From Comamonadaceae bacterium OH2545_COT-014 (GTDB lineage Bacteria > Pseudomonadota > Gammaproteobacteria > Burkholderiales > Burkholderiaceae_C), in NCBI GenBank assembly GCA_003859965.1, contig RQYR01000022.1:1-52354 (forward strand): a stretch of 52,354 bases of DNA, given 5' to 3'. The position numbers were made by a program, and so were the translations under genes. The notes under the pieces were generated by a model. That model worked only from the letters and a program-made list of their open reading frames with translations, had not been told where the DNA came from and did no database searches. How positions within the stretch are numbered: position 1 is the stretch's first letter; every line of letters begins with the position of its first letter. Shown one piece after another: positions 20,004 through 27,643 of this stretch.

Positions 20004-20126
20004 ATGAGTATTCACACATCGTATGAAGTCATCAAGACTTCAAAAAAGGGCTGTAAGCCCTTGATCTACCTAGCCGTTGAATCAGATGAACTGGTCGGAG
20101 ACTCTGACAGCAGCTACCCCCGCTGA
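20004..20126 (+). CDS. Displaced start of the activation-factor gene, now a 40-codon frame
   Basis: Preceded by a strong ribosome site (CGGGAGGTGCGGC, ATG), this frame reads MSIHTSYEV and then host-side residues IKTSKKGCKPL... to a stop at 20126. The first nine codons include the 19-bp repeat in the same frame as at 18307. Joining the two repeats in a circle gives MSIHTSYEVKQRAGLRRHDP..., a continuous activation-factor gene. As it stands it is a truncated product read into flanking DNA. Confidence 0.6.
   Translation: MSIHTSYEVIKTSKKGCKPLIYLAVESDELVGDSDSSYPR
20013..20031 (+). repeat. Right 19-bp direct repeat (candidate attR)
   Basis: CACACATCGTATGAAGTCA, identical to 18307-18325. Sequence diverges on both sides, as expected for the core of an attachment site. 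About 200 bp of gene-free DNA follow before the ICE relaxase gene ends at 20239; the ICE border may lie in it, but no second border repeat could be identified. Confidence 0.75.
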
Positions 20127-20238
20127 ACTGCACACGGCACCCACTCTACGACCACCAGCGGCCCGTGTCAACTTTTCTGCTTTTACTTCCATAGCATGCC
20201 CGGCGCTTGTCTGGCGCCTGGCGGATGTCGAATCTGCC

Positions 20239-22851
20239 TCAGCTTCCTTGCATCAACCTGAGCACCGGATTGGCGGGCGGCACCGGCAGCACCCAGCGAT
20301 CCGGCGCCATCAGAACGATGGCCGAGAGCCGCCCAACGCTGGCGCCGCCTCGGCCGAGTACCTCGTAGCGCAGGATGTTGACTTTGCTGCGGCCCTGGCC
20401 GGCGCCCATGCGGTGCCAGCCGGCCTTGATGACTTCGCGCTGCACTTGAAGGCCGGTGGCCTCCGCTTCGGGCTCCGGGCCGGTTTCCCGGGCATACAGC
20501 TTGAAAATCAGCGGCGAGACCAGTGCCATGCCTTCTTCGGTGAAATGCACGGGGGCGCCTGATTCGTTGTACTTGATGACGCGGGCAGCCAGGCCTTGCT
20601 GGAGCCAGTGCATAAACGCGATGGCCTTCTCACTTGGCTCCGCCTTGCGCGAGGCGGTGTCTTGCGGCAGCTCGGGCAAGCTGGGTGTGAGGACGATGGG
20701 GGCTGTGACGGCTGCGCGTGCAGTCGTGTGCGCGCCGGCATTCGATGCCAGGCCTGGCGCCTGGAACAGTGGTCGAACGGCTGCGCTTTGGCGGGTTTCC
20801 TGGGCGGTTTGTTCTGGCTTTTTCTTGGGTGGGCGGACGCCACCGCTTCTGACGGCGGTACGTGCTGCGACAGCTTCTGGAAGCCTCGGCATTGCCGCAG
20901 TTTCCTGACCGGTTGCAGGGCTTGCCGCAGGCGTGGGCGCCTTGACGGGGCGGGCTGACGCCGTTGGCTTCATGGCCCTGACCTTTGGTGCGGCCGCGCC
21001 TGACAGGCTGCGCACATCATCGTCCTCATCCAGCCAGCCGCTGTCAGGCGCATCGAAGCCGTCGATGCCGCCACCGATGACGATCACGTCGCTGGCTTGT
21101 TCGGATGGCACCGAAGTGGGAGGCACTGGCCCAGCTTCCTGCTCCTTGGCTGCTCCAGTGCTTCCAGCCGGTTTTGCGGCAGGTTTGGGCGTAGCGGCCT
21201 TGGTTGCGGCAGGCTTGGGCTTGTTGAAGCTCGGTGCGCGCAGTGCCGGTCTGGACGACTTGCTTTCTCCGGGTTTCGCCCGGCTGCTGCTTTGCTGCCT
21301 GGCTGCTTCAGCCTGGCTTTCGTTCAGCGCCGCTGGAACAGGCAACTCGGGCGATGCAGGCAACTGGGGCAACGAAATGGCCTCGTCCTGCACCACCATG
21401 GCGCGGTCCTCTCCATCCGCCGCATCCAGGTCTTCTTCGGCGCCCGGCTTGTCCGGGCGCTTTGGCTTGACTTCGATGCGGCCGCACATTTCTGGCGGGT
21501 ACTGGCTGGCATCGTCATACAGGCGGGCCAGCGGAAAGCGCAGCATGGTCAGGTTGTGGGTGTAGACGCTGCCGTCGTTGGCGCCCTGCCCTGACCCCTG
21601 CCCTGACCCCTGCCCTGCTTCCTGCTCGCCCTGCCCGGCCTCGCCATGCACGGTGACGTACCAGACGGCCTGGCCGGTGTGCGGATTGACCTGGATGCAG
21701 CCATATTCCTGCCAGGTGTCAAAGAGCCGGTCGTTCTTGCGATCACCGGGGATGCTTTCGTCGGGCGCATGGTCCTTGAGCCAGGCGCGCACGGCGTCGG
21801 CCACGCGCTTGGCCACGAACCAGATGGAGCCGTCATGCACCCACCCTGCCGCGCCCGAGCGGTTCAGGGGCAAGGCGGTGCCGCTTTTGAGCATGGCTTT
21901 CAGCGCGCCCATGAGCAGCTCGATCAGGGGCACGCTGGTGGCGGTGTCAAAGCGTGCCCGGCTTCCCTGCTGCAAGGCCTTGGCTGTCGAGACCTGGTCG
22001 GCGCGCATCACGATTTTGGCGACCAGGCTGGCGCGGTCCTGGCCCGACAGGTAGTGCGTCAGCGTGTCCAGCGCATGCGGCGTGCGCGCCAGAAAGGCAA
22101 GCGCCGTGGCGGGCGCGATCTGGTGCAGGATGGTCAGCGCGAGCCGGCTGTGTGCGCTGTAGTCGCGCGCCGAACGAGGCGTGAACTCGACGCGGTACTC
22201 GGCCTGCTGCCGGCCGGCAGCCAGCTGCACCAGGCTGCCGCCCATGGGCGTCCAGCGCAGCGGCTCGGGCATGCGTGCGGCCCGCCACTGGATGCGCAGG
22301 TCGGTCATGGGCTTGGCAATGTCGTGCAGCAGCGCGGCGTAGAAAACGACGTAGGTCCACTCATCGCGCTCGGCGTCGATCTGCTCGATGGCCGCGCCTG
22401 CTGGCAGGAAGTGGCCATTGCGCCAGGTCATGGCCGCCAGGGTCATCTCCAGGGTGTGCGTCAGCAGCCCGCCCACATGGGCGTGGTGGTGCGACTCCGA
22501 TGCCGGCATGAGTTGCACGAATTCGGCCAGCCGGTGAATGGCTGGCAGCAAATCGCGCTGCCAGGTCACGGCTGCCAGGCGCGATTGCCGCCACATGGCC
22601 TCCAGCGCGTCGGCAGCGCGCAGGCTGCGCAGCAGCTCCTCGGCATCGAGCACGCGCAGCCAGCCGCGTTCCGTTCCCTCCAGCACAGGCACGGCCGGCT
22701 CGGGCGCTGACGCGCTGGCGGCCTCCGAAGGCATCACACCGACAGCAGGCGTGGCAAGCGCTGGCATGGTCGAAGCCGCCCTGCCCTCTGCGCGACGTGC
22801 GGGCAAAAGGCTGCGCCATCTCTTGAGCCATGAAATGCCTGCGTTCACCAT
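20239..22851 (-). CDS. traI: MOBH-family conjugative relaxase (TraI_2 type)
   Basis: An 870-residue DNA relaxase expected to nick the ICE at oriT and lead the strand into the secretion channel. The N-terminal TraI_2 domain (about 60-320) has the MOBH histidine/HD signature: ESHHHAHVGGLLTHTLEM at 119-136 and LLHDIAKP with H176-D177. A long Ala/Pro/Lys-rich region (about 490-740) follows, then the C-terminal TraI_2_C domain (MHWLQQGLAARVIKYNESGA, VHFTEEGMALVSPLIF). A repeat GQGSGQGSGQG near 425 arises from tandem CAGGGTCAGGGCAGGG DNA. The start ATG 22851 has no clear ribosome site. It is transcribed away from the tra operon. The nearby palindrome-rich DNA is the natural oriT candidate. Confidence 0.92.
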   Translation of the reverse strand: MVNAGISWLKRWRSLLPARRAEGRAASTMPALATPAVGVMPSEAASASAPEPAVPVLEGTERGWLRVLDAEELLRSLRAADALEAMWRQSRLAAVTWQRDLLPAIHRLAEFVQLMPASESHHHAHVGGLLTHTLEMTLAAMTWRNGHFLPAGAAIEQIDAERDEWTYVVFYAALLHDIAKPMTDLRIQWRAARMPEPLRWTPMGGSLVQLAAGRQQAEYRVEFTPRSARDYSAHSRLALTILHQIAPATALAFLARTPHALDTLTHYLSGQDRASLVAKIVMRADQVSTAKALQQGSRARFDTATSVPLIELLMGALKAMLKSGTALPLNRSGAAGWVHDGSIWFVAKRVADAVRAWLKDHAPDESIPGDRKNDRLFDTWQEYGCIQVNPHTGQAVWYVTVHGEAGQGEQEAGQGSGQGSGQGANDGSVYTHNLTMLRFPLARLYDDASQYPPEMCGRIEVKPKRPDKPGAEEDLDAADGEDRAMVVQDEAISLPQLPASPELPVPAALNESQAEAARQQSSSRAKPGESKSSRPALRAPSFNKPKPAATKAATPKPAAKPAGSTGAAKEQEAGPVPPTSVPSEQASDVIVIGGGIDGFDAPDSGWLDEDDDVRSLSGAAAPKVRAMKPTASARPVKAPTPAASPATGQETAAMPRLPEAVAARTAVRSGGVRPPKKKPEQTAQETRQSAAVRPLFQAPGLASNAGAHTTARAAVTAPIVLTPSLPELPQDTASRKAEPSEKAIAFMHWLQQGLAARVIKYNESGAPVHFTEEGMALVSPLIFKLYARETGPEPEAEATGLQVQREVIKAGWHRMGAGQGRSKVNILRYEVLGRGGASVGRLSAIVLMAPDRWVLPVPPANPVLRLMQGS

Positions 22852-22922
22852 TGCATTTAGTGCATACCAGGCTTTAACCTGAAAGAAGCCGGATATTCAA
22901 TATTCGAGCCAGTCAGATCAAT

Positions 22923-23531
22923 TCACTTCCGGGTTTGCTCCGGGAGTGCAATAGTCTGGGCAATGGCCTCCTTGATTTCATCAATCCCGGGCGCGGTGAA
23001 AGTCGCATAAAGCCCCACGAGAAAACTTGCAATGCCGATGAAATTGACCAGCAGTGTGAATCTGCGTCGGCGCTCTACATCATTTTTGAGTTTGACATAA
23101 TCCGAAATGCTCTTGCGCACGGGTTCGATGAGCAGCTTGTCGCTGCTGAGTGCCGATTGATCGGCCATCTCCGCGAGACGAACCAGAACGGGCTTGATCT
23201 CGTCGGGCAGCTCCGCAAACGGCTCGACTTTCTCAAGCTGCCTGGCAAGCTCGTACAAGCCATCATGGTTCGGGCCATGATGATCGCCCAGCATCCTGAA
23301 AACAATTCGATTGGCAGCCGCTGGATTGAGTCCAAGTCCACGAGCGATGAGCTGGACCTTGTGTGCTGGCAGCTCGACTTTTTCTTCAAGCGCGCGTTCG
23401 AGACGGGATCTCAGTTTTCGGCGGCCAACATATTCATGCCAGATCACGACTGCACTCCCGATGAATATTGCTATCAGCAAGACCCCATAGGTCAAGATGA
23501 CAACAATATTGGATATTGTTTTCCAGTCCAT
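22923..23531 (-). CDS. Two-helix membrane protein of unknown function
   Basis: A 202-residue protein beginning at ATG 23531, six bases after a near-perfect AAGGAGGTGC site. Membrane segments lie near residues 9-30 (IVVILTYGVLLIAIFIGSAV) and 160-180. The middle is soluble and helical (VELPAHKVQLIARGLG, LAEMADQSALSSDKLLI). I do not recognise a family. The gene is 71 bp upstream of the relaxase on the same strand and may be cotranscribed with it. Third-position GC is lower than in the tra genes, suggesting a later addition. A role in exclusion or defence is only a guess. Confidence 0.65.
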   Translation of the reverse strand: MDWKTISNIVVILTYGVLLIAIFIGSAVVIWHEYVGRRKLRSRLERALEEKVELPAHKVQLIARGLGLNPAAANRIVFRMLGDHHGPNHDGLYELARQLEKVEPFAELPDEIKPVLVRLAEMADQSALSSDKLLIEPVRKSISDYVKLKNDVERRRRFTLLVNFIGIASFLVGLYATFTAPGIDEIKEAIAQTIALPEQTRK

Positions 23532-23621
23532 GAAGCACCTCCTTGAAGAAAGAGGTGATTTTGATGGGCTGACTGCCGCCGCATGCAGGTCCAGGGTAAA
23601 GCACTGTCACACACCTTTCAT

Positions 23622-24197
23622 TCATGCTTCGTGCCCATGCAGCAGATGCTCGCGCAGCACATGCAGCGGCGGCTGTGGTCTGGCGTCGGTTTGCCAGACC
23701 CAGAGCTCTTCCCCAGGCAGATGGAAGTCGATGAAGCTCAACCACGACTGCTTCAGCGGGTTCCACACCCGTGCATCCGGCTCGTGGATCAGTCCCCTGC
23801 CCCAGAAGGCGCGGTAGCGCACGAAGTCCAGGCTCAGGATGTCGCAGACGATGCGCCGCCACAGCGCATGCACTGGTTCGACCGGCGCTCTTTCCTGGCC
23901 CGGCCCGCTGCCCCAGCGCAGGGCATAGCCCGCCAGCAGGTCACGCACGCAGATGCAGGGATCGTGCCCCTCGTCAGCGTAGCGCTCGAAACCGTCATAG
24001 TGCGCCAGCCACTGCACCAGGCATCCAGTCCAGGCATGCAGGCCCAGGACGTGCATGTGGGAGACGGCCGCGAAGATCGCGTGGGCGTGATCCAGCGCGT
24101 CGCGGCCCCAGTGCGGCTATCCGGTGTTGCTTTGCTGCGGCATGTACTGCGAGCGCAGCACGGGCGCGTCCGACTTGGGGTTCATGGCGTCATCCAT
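23622..24197 (-). pseudogene. ICE protein of unknown function interrupted by an amber codon
   Basis: The downstream frame (23622-24056, 144 residues, MHVLGLHAWTGCLVQWLAHY...) is rich in Trp, His, Cys and Arg and looks like a real coding sequence. Its reading frame continues upstream without shift: PHWGRDALDHAHAIFAAVSH, then a TAG (24117-24119), then MDDAMNPKSDAPVLRSQYMP... back to ATG 24197, which has AAGGA seven bases upstream. This looks like one 191-codon gene broken by a single stop. Translation could restart at 24056, or the stop could be suppressed. I do not recognise the family. It lies beside the candidate oriT. Confidence 0.55.
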
Positions 24198-24271
24198 CCA
24201 GGCGTCCTTCATGGCCGGTTCAGTTGCGGCTTGGCGCATGCTGGTACAGCCAGCCCGGCTTGTCACGCGCT

Positions 24272-24297
24272 TGCCCTCAGAAAGATTCCTGAGGGCA
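24272..24297. repeat. GCCCTCAG palindrome, copy 1
   Basis: TGCCCTCAG (24272-24280) and CTGAGGGCA (24289-24297) around AAAGATTC. The following bases (GTCGCTTGAACTGCAATCTG) resemble those after copy 2, so the repeated unit is about 55-60 bp and degenerate. Confidence 0.8.
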
Positions 24298-24415
24298 GTC
24301 GCTTGAACTGCAATCTGTTTTCTGATAGGCGCTCGCATGGGGCAAGGGTGCAGATAAGCCCGCTGCGGCGAGTGGCTTCCCGTCAGGCGCGACGAGGCCG
24401 CGACCTGGCCCTGGC

Positions 24416-24448
24416 GCAGATGGCCAGCGCCCCGCGCTGGCCATCTGC
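24416..24448. repeat. Perfect 15-bp hairpin
   Basis: GCAGATGGCCAGCGC (24416-24430) and its exact inverted complement (24434-24448) around CCC. No T-run follows, so it is not a standard terminator. Confidence 0.8.
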
Positions 24449-24674
24449 CGCTACCCAGTAACAAGCCCTTGGCCCGTCCCCGTATTCCTTTCCCGCGCGC
24501 CGACGCCCATGAGGGAGGCGCGCGGCCCTTTGGATTGGCCCATTAACCCGTAGAGCGCCCTTTGCCCGTCTGCGCCAGCCGCCCCCGGCTGGCCTGCCGT
24601 TTCCATGGACAAACAGCTGGCCACGAAAGCCGACCCGATGGAGGCAGCACTCCCTTTCAATCACAGGGGCAAAA

Positions 24675-24721
24675 GTGCCTGTTTGGCTATTGTCCATAGC
24701 TTCAGTGTGCCTTTTTGGCTA
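24675..24721 (+). repeat. Pair of 15-bp direct repeats
   Basis: GTGCCTGTTTGGCTA (24675-24689) and GTGCCTTTTTGGCTA (24707-24721) differ at one base. Their starts are 32 bp apart, close to three helical turns, so proteins bound to both would sit on one face of the DNA, as with iterons at origins of transfer. Confidence 0.75.
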
Positions 24722-24752
24722 CCTGCACAGATGGACCGTTTTTTCAATCGTC

Positions 24753-24778
24753 TGCCCTCCTAAATCTTCCTGAGGGCA
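24753..24778. repeat. GCCCTCAG palindrome, copy 2
   Basis: TGCCCTC (24753-24759) and GAGGGCA (24772-24778) around CTAAATCTTCCT. Downstream AATGCTTGACAGATAAGCAATCTTCTGA parallels copy 1. A further hairpin, GAAACTGGC (24805-24813) with GCCAGTTTC (24831-24839), follows. Confidence 0.75.
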
Positions 24779-24947
24779 AATGCTTGACAGATAAGCAATC
24801 TTCTGAAACTGGCGTTTTTGCTGGCTTTCGGCCAGTTTCTCCCTCCACGGCGAACGCCATTTCTCGCGCTGCGACGACGATTTGTTGTTGATGGGCAACG
24901 CATCTGTCCAAGCATTGCAGACCGCTAGCAGATTTCATCAGCCATGT

Positions 24948-24989
24948 CCAGCGTTTGCCCTCAGAAATCTTGCTGAGGGCAAACGCTGG
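24948..24989. repeat. GCCCTCAG palindrome, copy 3 (17-bp arms)
   Basis: CCAGCGTTTGCCCTCAG (24948-24964) and CTGAGGGCAAACGCTGG (24973-24989) are perfect inverted complements around AAATCTTG. It is the longest and cleanest of the three copies. Confidence 0.85.
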
Positions 24990-25177
24990 CCTCCGGGCGG
25001 CCTGGCCGCAAAACTTCCTCGCACTGGCGATGCCTGACCTTCACGACAGGCGTCTTTGGCCCGGAAGCGGCGCCAGGCGCGATCAGCCTCACCTTGAATC
25101 CGTTTGCTCCAGAGACCTGAAAGCCCTGGCCACCAGCGCGAGCTGGCCGGGCAGCTTCTTCTTTCGGATGCACGGCA

Positions 25178-25765
25178 ATGGTTTTGGCTCGGATCATGAT
25201 GGCGACGCTGCTGGCCGCAGGCGCGGCGATGGCCCAGGCTGGCGAGGCAGCGCAACAGGGGGCAGACCCGGCCGCCGAGGCGGGCGCGCTGCTGGCGCCC
25301 GGCGCGGGCCGCATCGTCGATGGCTCGCAGATGCAGATCGGCCGCTACACCACGGCTGGTGCGCAGTCAGCCGAGGCGGCCAGCGATCCGCTGGATGTGT
25401 TCGTGCGCATCCACTACCCGCGCCAGACCGTTTCCACCGTGGGCGATGCCGTGCGGCACACGCTGGTGCGCACGGGCTGGCGGCTGGTTGACCCATCGGC
25501 ACTGGCGCCCCAGGCGGCCCGGTTCCTGGCCCTGCCGCTGCCCGAGTCGCAGCGCGTGCTGGGGCCGTACCGGGTACGCCAGCTCCTGCAGGTGCTGCTG
25601 GGCAGCACCTGGCGGTGGCATGAGGACCCGGCCACGCGCCAGCTCTGGTTCACGCTGGCATCGGGCCTGGGCCAGGACACGGGCAAATCCGGGGCAGCGC
25701 AGGCAGTGACCCCGGACAGCGAGGCGGCTGCCACTGGTGCAGCCCAGGTGCAGGAGGTGCGGTGA
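25178..25765 (+). CDS. pilL: PilL-like ICE protein (TIGR03748 type)
   Basis: A 195-residue exported protein with an N-terminal signal peptide (LARIMMATLLAAGAAMAQA). The core fits the PilL N-terminal domain found in clc/PFGI-type ICEs: IGRYTTAG, then VRIHYPRQTVSTVGDAVRHT, LALPLPESQRVLGPYRV, LLQVLLGSTWRWHEDP. In relatives it opens a type IV pilus cluster; here no pilQ/pilB/pilV genes follow, so it probably serves the secretion channel or is a leftover. It is the first gene of the long tra operon and overlaps the next by one base. The ribosome site is weak and the start could be ATG 25196. Confidence 0.75.
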   Translation: MVLARIMMATLLAAGAAMAQAGEAAQQGADPAAEAGALLAPGAGRIVDGSQMQIGRYTTAGAQSAEAASDPLDVFVRIHYPRQTVSTVGDAVRHTLVRTGWRLVDPSALAPQAARFLALPLPESQRVLGPYRVRQLLQVLLGSTWRWHEDPATRQLWFTLASGLGQDTGKSGAAQAVTPDSEAAATGAAQVQEVR

Positions 25766-27006
25766 TGCAGCCCAATGATCCGGTTTTCCTGCAACAGCAG
25801 CAGGCAGAGCAGGTACGGCGCCAGCAGCACGAACGCCAGCTGCTGGAGCAGCAGGAGCGCGAGTGGCGCGACCATGAGCATGAACGGGCACTGCGCGAAA
25901 GTGCCACGTCCGAGGGCGAACGGGCAGGCAGCAGGCGCGGCGAACAGGCAGCCGCTCGCCAGGCCCGGCACAAGAGCGCGGACGATGACGCGACGGCGGC
26001 CATGCCAGATGACAGCGCCACGGCGCCCTCCCGTGGAAAAGCTGGATCAGGCATGGGCACAGGCTCGCTCGTGATCGGCCTGGCGCTGGCGGCCGCGCTG
26101 GGTTTCGTCGGCTACCGCTTCATGGGCAAGGAGCGCCAGCCGGAGGTTCTGCCCGAGGCGGCCCCGGTCAGCCGGGAGCTGCCGCAGGCTTTGCCCGGCG
26201 CCGGGCTTTCCAGCCCGGTCGGTGCCGGCGCCGCTGGCATCGCTGGCGGGGATGAGTCCCCTGCCCTGGACGGGCCGGCATTGCCGCAGGCAGTTGCGGC
26301 CAGCGTGGCGGAAGGTCTGCCCGACGCGGCCACGGTGCAGGCGGAAGTGCCTGTGCCTGCGCCGGTGGCCTCCAGCGCTCTGCCGGCCGGGGATGAAGCG
26401 GTTGGCTCGGCGGCTGATATGGCCGCTGACAAGGCAGCGTCACCGCAGGTGCCGACCGTGCCAGCGTCTGCCGGGACCACGATGGCAACGCAGGTGCCTG
26501 ACCTGGCGCACGAGCAGCCCGGGCGGACGGAGACAGCCGGCACCGGAGAAGTCGACCTGTCTGCTTCTCTTGTCGCCCTTCAGTCGCGCGTCAGCGCGCT
26601 GGAAGCGCAGGTCGCGCAGCTGCTGGCCCGCCCTGCCGGTGATGCGGGTACGGTCCAGCAGGCACAACCGCGCGCAGTCCAGCCACAGAAGCGGCGCGGC
26701 CATCGTGTCGCACGCCAGGCGCAACCCGCACGACGTTCGGCCGCATCGTCTCCGGCCGGCAAGCGGTCCGCCCAGGCCGCCATGCAAGCCGAACTGCTGG
26801 CCGTCGATCTCTGGGATGGGCGCCCGTCGGTGGTGGTGGGCACCGGCCTGCCGGGCGACCAGCGCATCCGCGTTCTGCAACCGGGCGAGCAGTTCAATGG
26901 CGTCGGCCTGCAATCGGCCGATGCCGTGTCCGGCCGCGCCACGTTCTCTGTGGGCCAGGGCCAGCAGGTGACGCTGACCGTCGATGAAGGCAGGGCACGG
27001 CCATGA
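25765..27006 (+). CDS. Single-pass membrane protein of the tra operon, unknown function
   Basis: A 413-residue protein from ATG 25765, seven bases after AGGAGGT (a GTG three bases earlier is also possible). It has a Gln/Arg/Glu-rich cytoplasmic region (about 5-80), one membrane helix (about 93-112, TGSLVIGLALAAALGFVGY), a long Ala/Pro/Val-rich periplasmic stretch, a short coiled coil (LVALQSRVSALEAQVAQLLA) and a compact C-terminal beta-rich domain (about 340-410). The layout resembles cell-envelope scaffold proteins of the TraB/PilP kind, but I recognise no family. It overlaps its neighbours on both sides (TGATG and ATGA). Confidence 0.65.
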   Translation: MQPNDPVFLQQQQAEQVRRQQHERQLLEQQEREWRDHEHERALRESATSEGERAGSRRGEQAAARQARHKSADDDATAAMPDDSATAPSRGKAGSGMGTGSLVIGLALAAALGFVGYRFMGKERQPEVLPEAAPVSRELPQALPGAGLSSPVGAGAAGIAGGDESPALDGPALPQAVAASVAEGLPDAATVQAEVPVPAPVASSALPAGDEAVGSAADMAADKAASPQVPTVPASAGTTMATQVPDLAHEQPGRTETAGTGEVDLSASLVALQSRVSALEAQVAQLLARPAGDAGTVQQAQPRAVQPQKRRGHRVARQAQPARRSAASSPAGKRSAQAAMQAELLAVDLWDGRPSVVVGTGLPGDQRIRVLQPGEQFNGVGLQSADAVSGRATFSVGQGQQVTLTVDEGRARP

Positions 27007-27626
27007 GAAGCGTGACGGCCCCAGAAATCGTGCTCGCGCTCACGCTGCCCATCGGCGCTGGCCTGCTGCTGCCGCAGTCCGCGCAGGCCCAGGGGGCGCA
27101 GACCGTGGCCCGCAACCAGGCCCAACGTACACAGACAGGCAGTACCCAGGAAAGCGGCACGCAGGAAGGCGCCACCAGCGCCCACTACAGCCGCCTGGAC
27201 GAACACGATCGTCTGCTGGCGCAGATCTGGCGCCTCAGCGACGAGGAAATGATCCGCGCGAAGGTGCTGCTGCAAGGGCCGCGCAAGACGTTTTCCGTGC
27301 CCAACCTCTCGCCTATCGAGGCACTGGGCATCCATGCCCGCAATGACGCGGAACGGCGCAAGTACGCCGAGATGTTCGCGCGGGCGTTCCATGCCGACGT
27401 GGAGCGTTCGCTGGCCTGGAATGCCGCGTTCACCGAAGCCATGGGCCGCCTTTACCCCAACCTGCCCGTGATCGACCACACGGGCAGCCCGCGCACCGTG
27501 GCGCCCGTGGGCGCGGCCGATGCGCTGGGCGTGCCCCGCTCGCTCATCGTGGAACCCGCCAGACCGGCTGCCGGACAGGGCCGCGCCACACCTGCCACCG
27601 CCCCCGCCACGGCGCCCAGGCGCTGA
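27003..27626 (+). CDS. ICE transfer protein, TIGR03759 (PFL_4693) family
   Basis: A 207-residue exported protein with signal peptide (ALTLPIGAGLLLPQSAQAQ). The core WRLSDEEMIRAKVLLQGPRK then LSPIEALGIHARNDAERRKYAEMF matches the family found before the transglycosylase and TraD genes of clc/PFGI-type ICEs. Function is unknown; it is presumed periplasmic. Start ATG 27003 overlaps the previous stop (ATGA). The C-terminal 25 residues are a Pro/Ala tail. Confidence 0.85.
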   Translation: MRSVTAPEIVLALTLPIGAGLLLPQSAQAQGAQTVARNQAQRTQTGSTQESGTQEGATSAHYSRLDEHDRLLAQIWRLSDEEMIRAKVLLQGPRKTFSVPNLSPIEALGIHARNDAERRKYAEMFARAFHADVERSLAWNAAFTEAMGRLYPNLPVIDHTGSPRTVAPVGAADALGVPRSLIVEPARPAAGQGRATPATAPATAPRR

Positions 27627-27643
27627 ACCCAGGCACGACAGCC

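Larger units (their letters stand above)
18307..20031 (+). mobile_element. Small Xer-dependent phage-like element (satellite or inovirus remnant)
   Basis: About 1.7 kb bounded by a 19-bp perfect direct repeat. It encodes, in one orientation with overlapping starts and stops, a VC1465/DUF3653-type Xer activation factor and four small proteins, then about 230 bp of non-coding DNA with hairpins and a DnaA box. No integrase, replication initiator, coat or Zot gene is present. It is therefore either a satellite that borrows functions or a deletion derivative of a filamentous phage. It sits between the cyclase gene and the ICE relaxase gene. Confidence 0.7.
24213..25177. other. oriT: Palindrome-rich non-coding region, candidate oriT
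   Basis: About 965 bp without a convincing gene, between the leftward relaxase cluster and the rightward transfer operon. It holds three copies of a GCCCTCAG/CTGAGGGC palindrome, a 15-bp perfect hairpin, a 9-bp hairpin and a pair of 15-bp near-identical direct repeats (separate entries). Position beside a MOBH relaxase gene and at the divergence point of two transfer operons fits an origin of transfer and dual promoter. The nick site cannot be assigned. Confidence 0.5.

Noticed and set aside
19546-20007. Plus-strand frame over the element's non-coding end (start 19630 with AAGGAG)
   Set aside because: Cys/Gly/Ala-rich text crossing hairpins and a DnaA box; composition not protein-like. The upstream AAGGAG keeps a small doubt.
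20032-20238. Identifiable ICE left border
   Set aside because: No tRNA fragment or repeat matching another place in the window; the border must be near but cannot be placed.
24117-24464. 115-codon minus-strand frame taken as a full gene
   Set aside because: Its first two-thirds run through palindromes of the non-coding region; only the last 27 codons look coding and belong to the stop-interrupted gene.
24744-24938. 64-codon minus-strand frame in the palindrome region
   Set aside because: Overlaps hairpins, no ribosome site, no family.
24213-25177. CRISPR array
   Set aside because: Repeats are palindromic, unevenly spaced and only three in number; no cas genes.
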